NCBI GenBank assembly: GCA_964613745.1
Contig: CAZTJA010000154.1
Location: 1-5,823 of the forward strand
Reading direction: 5' to 3'
From: CAZTJA01 sp964613745
GTDB taxonomy: Bacteria > Desulfobacterota > Desulfomonilia > Desulfomonilales > Desulfomonilaceae
Length of the DNA stretch: 5,823 bases
The notes beneath the pieces are model-generated. The model was not told the origin of the DNA. It did no database searches and saw nothing but the letters and a program-made list of their open reading frames with translations. Shown here piece by piece: positions 1-3,653 of this stretch (position 1 is the first letter of the stretch; every line of letters starts with the position of its first letter). The translations under genes were made by a program, and so were the position numbers.

Positions 1-51
1 GAAGGTGGAAGGACCGTCGGAGCCGGAGTAGTCTCGGAGATTCTGGAATAG
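1..51 (+). CDS. tuf: Elongation factor Tu, C-terminal end (5'-truncated by window)
   Basis: Only the last 16 codons and the TAG stop are present. They translate to EGGRTVGAGVVSEILE, the conserved end of EF-Tu domain III (usual form GGRTVGAGVVxxIxE). EF-Tu is the GTPase that carries aminoacyl-tRNA to the ribosomal A site. Finding it directly upstream of rpmG, tRNA-Trp and secE matches the common tuf-rpmG-secE-nusG layout and supports the call despite the short fragment. Whether this is tufA or tufB cannot be told from the fragment. The rest of the gene lies outside the window. Confidence 0.93.
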   Translation, partial: EGGRTVGAGVVSEILE

Positions 52-53
52 TA

Positions 54-74
54 CTTTGCCCCGGCAAAGGGCAA
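54..74 (+). repeat. Two mutually exclusive small hairpins between tuf and rpmG
   Basis: CTTTGC (54-59) pairs with GCAAAG (64-69) around a 4-nt loop. Alternatively TTGCCC (56-61) pairs with GGGCAA (69-74) around a 7-nt loop. The two share bases and cannot coexist. No T-run follows, so this is not a standard intrinsic terminator. It could be an RNA-processing or stability element between tuf and rpmG. The pairings are read directly; any function is a guess. Confidence 0.35.
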
Positions 75-89
75 TGTTGGAGATATATT

Positions 90-239
90 ATGAGAGATAT
101 AATTAATCTGCAGTGTACTGAGTGCAAGCGAAAGAACTATACGACCACGAAGAACAAGAAGACAACGCCGGATAAGTTGCAATTCAAAAAATATTGCAAG
201 TTCTGTAGATCCCATACTCCTCATAAAGAAACGAAGTAG
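90..239 (+). CDS. rpmG: Large ribosomal subunit protein bL33, zinc-binding (C+) form
   Basis: A 49-residue protein, too short for many ORF filters but of the normal L33 length. It sits on the 50S subunit near the E site. The sequence opens MRDIINLQCTECKRKNY and continues through a Lys/Thr-rich middle to KKYCKFCRSHTPHKETK, the typical L33 end. Two CxxC pairs (Cys9/Cys12 and Cys36/Cys39) form the zinc site, so this is the C+ paralogue type and not the zinc-free version; a zinc-limitation backup could exist elsewhere in the genome. The ATG start is preceded by GGAG (79-82) at 7 nt. It lies 38 nt after the tuf stop and 12 nt before tRNA-Trp, in an apparent co-transcribed run. Confidence 0.96.
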   Translation: MRDIINLQCTECKRKNYTTTKNKKTTPDKLQFKKYCKFCRSHTPHKETK

Positions 240-251
240 GAGTGCACGCGT

Positions 252-327
252 AGGCCAGTAGCTCAATGGCTAGAGCACCGGTCTCCAAAACCGGGGGTTG
301 GGGGTTCGAGTCCCTTCTGGCCTGCCA
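252..327 (+). tRNA. trnW: tRNA-Trp, anticodon CCA
   Basis: A 76-nt tRNA that folds by hand into a full cloverleaf. The acceptor stem is AGGCCAG (252-258) with CTGGCCT (317-323), the D stem GCTC/GAGC (261-264, 273-276), and the anticodon stem CCGGT/ACCGG (278-282, 290-294). The loop CTCCAAA holds anticodon CCA (285-287), which reads UGG. The T-loop TTCGAGT (305-311) is canonical. Pair A1-U72 and discriminator G73 agree with known bacterial tRNA-Trp identity elements, and the 3' CCA is encoded (325-327). The T stem has two consecutive G-U pairs (300-316 and 301-315). It sits 12 nt after rpmG and 20 nt before secE with no obvious terminator, so it is probably cut from a shared transcript. Confidence 0.98.
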
Positions 328-347
328 GACAAGATAGGTTGCTAACA

Positions 348-557
348 ATGGAAAAGATAAGAGCCTTCTTTGTAGAGACAGTGCAATTTTTTCGTGAAGT
401 GAAGGTGGAATTGTCGAAAGTGACGTTTCCCACTCGCCAAGAAACGGTGGGATCAACAGCCGTGGTTTTGGTGCTCACGATGATATTGGCCGTGTTTCTG
501 GGAATTAGTGACTGGTTGCTGGCTCGAATTGTTCAAATGTTGCTGCAAGTGGGATAA
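348..557 (+). CDS. secE: Preprotein translocase subunit SecE
   Basis: A 69-residue single-span SecE, the clamp-like subunit that stabilises SecY in the SecYEG inner-membrane channel. Residues 14-37 carry the family's amphipathic helix and hinge motif, FFREVKVELSKVTFPTRQET; Phe27 replaces the Trp often seen in the TWP position. Residues 38-53 plus the following LL-rich stretch form the transmembrane segment. The ATG at 348 is chosen over an in-frame TTG at 339 because AGGT (336-339), the only Shine-Dalgarno-like motif here, lies 8 nt before the ATG and overlaps the TTG, and because SecE normally begins this close to the amphipathic helix. The gene follows tRNA-Trp and precedes nusG, the near-universal secE-nusG pair. 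Confidence 0.95.
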   Translation: MEKIRAFFVETVQFFREVKVELSKVTFPTRQETVGSTAVVLVLTMILAVFLGISDWLLARIVQMLLQVG

Positions 558-574
558 TTGGTTCGCACGGTTCC

Positions 575-582
575 TAAGGAGG
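575..582 (+). promoter_or_regulatory. Near-perfect Shine-Dalgarno for nusG (fixes the GTG start)
   Basis: TAAGGAGG matches the 16S anti-Shine-Dalgarno over eight bases and ends 7 nt before the GTG at 590. It is the strongest such site in the window and decides the nusG start, which is GTG and not ATG. Confidence 0.9.
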
Positions 583-589
583 CTATCCG

Positions 590-1120
590 GTGGCGCTACG
601 ATGGTACGTAGTACATACATACTCCGGTTACGAAAATAAGGTAAAAACTGCTTTGGAAGAAAAGGTCAGAGGCATGGGCCTTCAGGACAAGATAACGGAT
701 GTCCTAATTCCTTCCGATTCAGTCGTAGAGCTCGTGAAGGGTGAACGCAAGACCTCCAATCGCAAATTCTTTCCGGGATACATCCTCGTTCACATGGAAT
801 TGGACGACCAAACCTGGCACATAGTCAAAAACACCCCTAAAGTTACAGGTTTTATCGGATCTCGAACCGAACCGGCGGTTATTCCGGATGAGGATGTGGA
901 AAAAATTAGAAATCAGATGGCTGAGGCTCAAGACAAGCCTAAGCCCAAGTATTCGTTTGAAGCCGGAGACTCGGTGAGGGTAGTGGACGGTCCATTCATT
1001 AATTTCAATGGCACGGTCGAAGAAGTGAGGCCGGACAAAGGTAAACTAAGAGTACTCGTGAGTATTTTCGGCAGACCCACACCTGTAGAGCTAGATTTTA
1101 TCCAGGTCACGAAAAATTAA
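590..1120 (+). CDS. nusG: Transcription termination/antitermination factor NusG
   Basis: A 176-residue NusG, normal length for the family. It binds the RNA polymerase clamp to suppress pausing and through its C-terminal domain contacts Rho or ribosomal protein S10. The N-terminal domain begins ALRWYVVHTYSGYENKVK (the WYvvhtysGyE hallmark) and includes RKFFPGYILVHMELDD near residues 57-73 and TGFIG near 86-90. The C-terminal KOW domain starts near residue 123 (FEAGDSVRVVDGPFINFNGTVEEV) and ends with the conserved FGRPTPVELDF. No domain II insertion is present, unlike some Thermotoga and Aquifex NusG. The start is GTG, backed by an excellent Shine-Dalgarno. It lies 32 nt after secE; the 74-nt spacer to rplK holds a possible attenuator. 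Confidence 0.97.
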   Translation: MALRWYVVHTYSGYENKVKTALEEKVRGMGLQDKITDVLIPSDSVVELVKGERKTSNRKFFPGYILVHMELDDQTWHIVKNTPKVTGFIGSRTEPAVIPDEDVEKIRNQMAEAQDKPKPKYSFEAGDSVRVVDGPFINFNGTVEEVRPDKGKLRVLVSIFGRPTPVELDFIQVTKN

Positions 1121-1131
1121 TCCGGCGCGTA

Positions 1132-1183
1132 TGAGTCGGTCCCGCTTTGCATTGCTCAGCAGGTCCGGCTTGCTTGTTTTTTT
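1132..1183 (+). terminator. Imperfect stem-loop plus T7 run in the nusG-rplK spacer (possible attenuator)
   Basis: TGAGTCGG (1132-1139) pairs with CCGGCTTG (1165-1172) using three G-U pairs. The stem then continues past a T-T mismatch with CC/GG (1141-1142, 1162-1163) and past a C-A mismatch with GCT/AGC (1144-1146, 1158-1160), closing on an 11-nt loop. It is followed by CTTG and seven Ts (1177-1183), ending directly at the rplK ribosome-binding site GGGAG (1184-1188). The layout is that of an intrinsic terminator, but full termination would silence rplK unless another promoter exists, so partial attenuation is more likely. In E. coli the rplK leader is the L1 feedback site; I cannot show a clear L1-binding motif here. 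Confidence 0.42.
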
Positions 1184-1194
1184 GGGAGTTTCTT

Positions 1195-1617
1195 ATGGCA
1201 AAAAAAGTAACAGCACAGGTTAAGCTCCAGATTCCGGGAGGTGAGGCGAAACCGTCGCCACCGGTTGGACCGGCTCTGGGACAGCACGGCGTAAACATAA
1301 TGGAGTTCTGCAAAGCATTTAACGCGCAGACTCAGACTCAGCAGGGCGTGATCATCCCTGTACTCATTACCGTATACGCCGATCGCTCCTTCACTTTCAT
1401 ACTGAAAACACCACCGGCTTCGTATTTGATCAAAAAAGCGGCCGGTCTGGATAAGGGATCATCAAATCCGAATCGTAACAAAGTCGGAAAATTGACAATG
1501 AGTCAAGTCGAAGAGATTGCGAAATTGAAGATGTCCGATCTTAATGCGAAAGACCTGCCGGGAGCTGTGAAGACCATCATGGGATCCGCACGAAGTCTTG
1601 GCATTGAAGTGGAATAG
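1195..1617 (+). CDS. rplK: Large ribosomal subunit protein uL11
   Basis: A 140-residue L11, within a residue or two of the usual length. It binds the GTPase-associated region of 23S rRNA with L10 and L7/L12, and is needed for stringent-response sensing by RelA and for thiostrepton action. The N-terminal domain carries VTAQVKLQIPGGEAKPSPPVGPALGQHGVNIMEFCKAFN in two overlapping stretches, including the proline-rich helix that forms the thiostrepton cleft. The C-terminal RNA-binding domain contains the GLDKGSSNPNRNKVGKLT segment and ends in MGSARSLGIEVE. The ATG at 1195 follows GGGAG (1184-1188) by 6 nt and begins MAKKVTAQV as expected. A longer in-frame TTG start at 1147 would add 16 residues unlike L11 and lies inside the stem-loop. 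rplA starts 8 nt after the stop. Confidence 0.98.
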   Translation: MAKKVTAQVKLQIPGGEAKPSPPVGPALGQHGVNIMEFCKAFNAQTQTQQGVIIPVLITVYADRSFTFILKTPPASYLIKKAAGLDKGSSNPNRNKVGKLTMSQVEEIAKLKMSDLNAKDLPGAVKTIMGSARSLGIEVE

Positions 1618-1625
1618 AGGTCACC

Positions 1626-2330
1626 ATGGCTCGTTTACCCAAAAGAAAGAATGAAGCCCGTGAGAAGGTAGATCGTTCCAAGAAGTACGGACTTGAGGAA
1701 GGTCTCGAGACGATATTGAATGCGAAATACGGAAAATTCGATGAATCCGTAGATGTCGCAGTAAAATTAGGCGTTGACCCAAGACACGCCGATCAAATGG
1801 TAAGAGGAACCTGTGTGCTTCCGCATGGGACAGGCAAGACCGTTCGAGTGCTGGTTTTTGCTAAGGGCGAAAAGGAAAAAGAAGCACTTGATGCCGGTGC
1901 CGATGTTGTGGGTGGCGATGATTTAGCCAAGAGAATTCAGGATGGCTGGTTGGAATTCGATAAGGCGGTTGCTACTCCCGACATGATGGGCGTGGTCGGC
2001 AAATTGGGTAAAATACTCGGTCCCCGCGGAATGATGCCGAACCCTAAAGTGGGAACGGTAACGTTCGATGTCGGAAGAGCCGTTGAGGAGCTCAAGGGCG
2101 GCAAAGTTGAGTTTCGCGTTGAAAAGGCGGGAATTGTTCACGTGCCGTTCGGTCGGGCATCCTTTGGTGTCGAGAAACTTTCTGAAAACTTGAAAAGTTT
2201 GATGGAAAGTATCATCCGACTGAAGCCATCGGCTTCAAAGGGTGTATATGTCAAAGGCGTGTCGATTTCTACGACTATGGGTCCCGGTCTTAAGCTGGAT
2301 CCTCAGGAAATGAGAAATCTCGTTAAGTAA
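1626..2330 (+). CDS. rplA: Large ribosomal subunit protein uL1
   Basis: A 234-residue L1, normal length. It forms the mobile L1 stalk of the 50S subunit, helps move deacylated tRNA out of the E site, and in many bacteria represses its own rplKA mRNA. The family signature runs from about residue 117 to 146 (TPDMMGVVGKLGKILGPRG, then MPNPKVGTVT). The rRNA-contacting STTMGPG motif is at 215-221, and the basic N-terminus (MARLPKRKNEAREKVDRSK) is typical. The Shine-Dalgarno AGAGGT (1616-1621) overlaps the rplK stop codon, placing rplA 8 nt behind it, so the pair is probably translationally coupled. A 214-nt untranslated gap follows before rplJ. Confidence 0.98.
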   Translation: MARLPKRKNEAREKVDRSKKYGLEEGLETILNAKYGKFDESVDVAVKLGVDPRHADQMVRGTCVLPHGTGKTVRVLVFAKGEKEKEALDAGADVVGGDDLAKRIQDGWLEFDKAVATPDMMGVVGKLGKILGPRGMMPNPKVGTVTFDVGRAVEELKGGKVEFRVEKAGIVHVPFGRASFGVEKLSENLKSLMESIIRLKPSASKGVYVKGVSISTTMGPGLKLDPQEMRNLVK

Positions 2331-2403
2331 TATTGTTGTGGTTTTTAGGAACCATCTTAATTCAAAGGAAACTAAACTAATCTACCACTTAAGTTAAATT
2401 AAG

Positions 2404-2480
2404 CAGTAGGCCGAGTCGGAGACAGCAGGCGTGCTTAGCACTTAATCGAGCCGGCTTAGACGGGGCTGAAATCATCGGCA
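2404..2480 (+). promoter_or_regulatory. L10 leader-like autoregulatory RNA core upstream of rplJ
   Basis: The segment GGAGACAGCAGGCG, a short hairpin GTGC-TTA-GCAC (2431-2441), then TTAAT and a downstream TTAGACGG (2456-2463) follows the order of the E. coli rplJ leader core as I remember it (GAAGAC-GCAGG-hairpin-CUUAAU-GUAGACGG). The flanks can be closed by GCAGGC/GCCGGC (2425-2430, 2450-2455, one A-G mismatch) and by GCCGA/TCGGC (2410-2414, 2475-2479). In known systems the L10-L7/L12 complex binds this fold and lowers translation of rplJ. Boundaries are approximate, and a covariance-model hit is needed to confirm it. The AT-rich 2331-2403 stretch upstream shows only weak promoter-like sequence and a small dyad (2339-2354). 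Confidence 0.75.
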
Positions 2481-2483
2481 TGT

Positions 2484-2499
2484 TACCTTACCAAAGGTA
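2484..2499 (+). repeat. Small hairpin in the rplJ leader
   Basis: TACCTT (2484-2489) and AAGGTA (2494-2499) pair perfectly around an ACCA loop. It lies between the presumed L10-binding core and the segment complementary to the rplL start region, so it could act as a spacer hairpin positioning that segment. No T-run directly follows, so it is not a terminator by itself. Confidence 0.55.
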
Positions 2500-2517
2500 C
2501 CTCGATTCGCTGTTTTC
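2500..2517 (+). promoter_or_regulatory. Leader segment complementary to the rplL ribosome-binding region
   Basis: CCTCGATTCGCT (2500-2511) is the exact reverse complement of AGCGAATCGAGG (3125-3136). Skipping G2512, TTTTC (2513-2517) also pairs with GAAAA (3120-3124), giving 17 pairs. Its inner part CTCGATT (2501-2507) also pairs with AATCGAG (2444-2450) within the leader core. The complementarity is read directly; a role in controlling rplL is inferred, with the E. coli rplJ-rplL long-range coupling as precedent. Confidence 0.5.
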
Positions 2518-2537
2518 CTCCGACAGAAAGGGGGAAA
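2514..2537 (+). promoter_or_regulatory. Hairpin enclosing the rplJ Shine-Dalgarno
   Basis: TTTCCTCC (2514-2521) pairs with GGGGGAAA (2530-2537), eight pairs including one U-G, around the loop GACAGAAA. GGGGG (2530-2534) is the only Shine-Dalgarno-like run before the rplJ start, 10 nt upstream of the TTG, so this fold hides the ribosome-binding site. It gives a plausible off state for rplJ translation, to be stabilised or relieved by events in the leader upstream. Confidence 0.55.
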
Positions 2538-2544
2538 CCTTAGT

Positions 2545-3090
2545 TTGAACAGAGACCAGAAAACTGAACAGGTAGCTTGGCTTCGCAACGAATTTCAGAG
2601 TGCGAAAGCTATGTTCCTGACTGACTTCCGGAGCTTGAAGGTCGGTGAAATGAACGACCTCCGGGTTCAGTTGAGAAACAAGGGAGTCAAATACAAGGTA
2701 TTGAAGAATACTCTTGTGCGACTGGCTTATCAGGACACGGACATAGCTGCGATCGGCGTGGATTTGGCGGGAACGCGAGGGGCTGCATGGACGGACACTG
2801 AAGAGAATGTTCCGGCCATGGCAAAGGTTCTGATCGATTTTGCCAAGACACACCCGAACTTGGTACTCGTTCGAGGCGTATTGAACGGAGAGCTTGTAGA
2901 TCCATCCGAAATGGACGCTCTTTCCAAGCTTCCGTCACGAGAAGAACTCTTGAGCCGACTATTAGGAACCTTAAAGGCTCCGATGAATGGATTTGTTAAT
3001 GTTCTGGCTGCAGTGCCAAGATCATTAATGAATGTATTAAAAGCCATCGAAGAGAAGAAGGGGCCCTCAGCTGAAGGCACACAAGAGTAA
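2545..3090 (+). CDS. rplJ: Large ribosomal subunit protein uL10
   Basis: A 181-residue L10, slightly longer than the common 165-175. It is the stalk base that anchors L7/L12 dimers to 23S rRNA beside L11, and in complex with L7/L12 is the usual repressor of its own mRNA. The N-terminus MNRDQKTEQVAWLRNEF and the motif YKVLKNTLVRLA (residues 50-61) are typical of the rRNA-binding domain. The C-terminal helix after residue 147 (NGFVNVLAAVPRSLMNVLKAIEEKK) is the L7/L12 docking helix. The start is TTG; the protein matches L10 from this codon, and the next in-frame ATG (2611) would remove 22 conserved residues. A TTG start and a Shine-Dalgarno inside a hairpin both point to restrained translation. 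rplL follows after 55 nt. Confidence 0.97.
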   Translation: MNRDQKTEQVAWLRNEFQSAKAMFLTDFRSLKVGEMNDLRVQLRNKGVKYKVLKNTLVRLAYQDTDIAAIGVDLAGTRGAAWTDTEENVPAMAKVLIDFAKTHPNLVLVRGVLNGELVDPSEMDALSKLPSREELLSRLLGTLKAPMNGFVNVLAAVPRSLMNVLKAIEEKKGPSAEGTQE

Positions 3091-3109
3091 AAAGTTCAGA
3101 AAATACAGT

Positions 3110-3139
3110 ATTTGCTGTTGAAAAAGCGAATCGAGGAGG
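3110..3139 (+). promoter_or_regulatory. rplL translation initiation region with competing folds
   Basis: AGGAGG (3134-3139) is a strong Shine-Dalgarno 6 nt before the rplL ATG. Just upstream, ATTTGCT (3110-3116) pairs with AGCGAAT (3125-3131), seven pairs including one U-G, leaving the Shine-Dalgarno exposed. The same 3125-3136 bases are the exact complement of 2500-2511 in the rplJ leader, a pairing that would cover the first part of the Shine-Dalgarno. The two folds exclude each other. Confidence 0.5.
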
Positions 3140-3145
3140 ATAAAT

Positions 3146-3532
3146 ATGGCGGCCACAAAAGAGGATGTAAAAGAATTCATCCGTAACATGTCGGTCTTGG
3201 AGCTTAGTAAGCTTATCAAAGAATTGGAAGAAGAGTTCGGGGTCTCTGCGGCGGCGCCTGTAGCCGTAGCTGCAGTTGGTGCAGCAGCGGGTGGAGGAGA
3301 TGCAGCCCCGGTTGAGGAAAAAACTGAATTCGACGTGATCTTGAAAGGATTCGGCGACAAGAAAATTCAGGTCATCAAGGTAGTTCGTCAGCTTACCGAC
3401 CTGGGTCTGAAGGAAGCCAAGGATCTAGTGGAAGGTGTTCCTAAGCCGGTAAAGGAAGCTATCTCCAAAGAAGAGGCCGAAAAAGCCAAAGCCGCCCTTG
3501 AAGAAGCAGGCGGAACAGTGGAGATCGTCTAG
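3146..3532 (+). CDS. rplL: Large ribosomal subunit protein bL12 (L7/L12)
   Basis: A 128-residue L7/L12, slightly longer than the E. coli protein. It is the multicopy stalk protein that recruits and stimulates translation GTPases such as EF-Tu and EF-G. Residues 1-33 are the dimerisation and L10-binding domain (VKEFIRNMSVLELSKLIKEL). Residues 34-58 are an Ala/Gly/Val-rich hinge. Residues 59-128 are the globular factor-binding domain with KTEFDVILKGFGDKKIQVIK and LTDLGLKEAKDLVEGVPKPVKE, carrying the conserved Lys-rich helix pair. The ATG has a strong Shine-Dalgarno. It must be made in several-fold excess over L10, which makes the unusual RNA pairing at its start site notable. A hairpin-bearing spacer separates it from rpoB. 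Confidence 0.98.
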   Translation: MAATKEDVKEFIRNMSVLELSKLIKELEEEFGVSAAAPVAVAAVGAAAGGGDAAPVEEKTEFDVILKGFGDKKIQVIKVVRQLTDLGLKEAKDLVEGVPKPVKEAISKEEAEKAKAALEEAGGTVEIV

Positions 3533-3555
3533 AGCTCGCCGATATAGCATGAGAT

Positions 3556-3585
3556 TGGGTTCGGAGCCTTACCGCTCCGGACCTA
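3556..3585 (+). terminator. Strong stem-loop in the rplL-rpoB spacer, no T-run (attenuator or processing site)
   Basis: TGGGTTCGGAGC (3556-3567) pairs with GCTCCGGACCTA (3574-3585), twelve pairs with two U-G, around the loop CTTACC. What follows is TACTCGCGCGG, so the U-tract of an intrinsic terminator is absent. In E. coli this spacer holds a partial terminator and an RNase III site that lower rpoBC output relative to rplJL; this hairpin is in the equivalent place and could serve the processing part of that role. It could also simply protect the rplL mRNA 3' end. Confidence 0.5.
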
Positions 3586-3614
3586 TACTCGCGCGGACAC
3601 CTGCCGTTAATCCC

Positions 3615-3629
3615 ATCTGATCCAGATCA
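3615..3629 (+). repeat. Small overlapping dyads upstream of rpoB
   Basis: ATCTG/CAGAT (3615-3619, 3623-3627) and TGATC/GATCA (3618-3622, 3625-3629) overlap in a 15-nt stretch about 25 nt before the rpoB start. Loops are only 2-3 nt, so RNA folding would be weak. It may be chance or a minor element near the rpoB ribosome-binding site. Confidence 0.2.
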
Positions 3630-3653
3630 CGCAAATTACAGCAGAGGGAGAAC

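Noticed and set aside
339..347. TTG start for secE three codons upstream of the ATG
   Set aside because: The TTG overlaps the only Shine-Dalgarno-like bases; the ATG at 348 is correctly spaced.
184..478. Two overlapping minus-strand ORFs (90 and 71 codons) across rpmG, tRNA-Trp and secE
   Set aside because: They are antisense to tRNA-Trp and to rpmG or secE. The stretch RRDSNPQPPVLETGALAIEL is a typical false translation of a reversed tRNA, seen in many mis-annotated genomes.
1147..1194. Upstream TTG start extending rplK by 16 residues
   Set aside because: The added residues are unlike L11, lie in the stem-loop and T-run, and the ATG at 1195 has a well-placed Shine-Dalgarno.
2331..2403. Promoter for rplJ in the AT-rich spacer (e.g. 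TTGTTG at 2333 with CTTAAT at 2356)
   Set aside because: The spacing is right (17 nt) but the -10 matches only four of six bases and other AT-rich hexamers do as well. A promoter here is plausible by analogy with E. coli but is not supported by the sequence.
2488..3080. Three minus-strand ORFs opposite rplJ (121, 83 and 116 codons)
   Set aside because: They overlap one another and a conserved gene, with no recognisable protein features.
3067..3360. Minus-strand ORF of 97 codons opposite the start of rplL, Ala/Ser-rich
   Set aside because: It is the antisense shadow of the Ala/Gly-rich L7/L12 hinge, with no ribosome-binding site or family resemblance.
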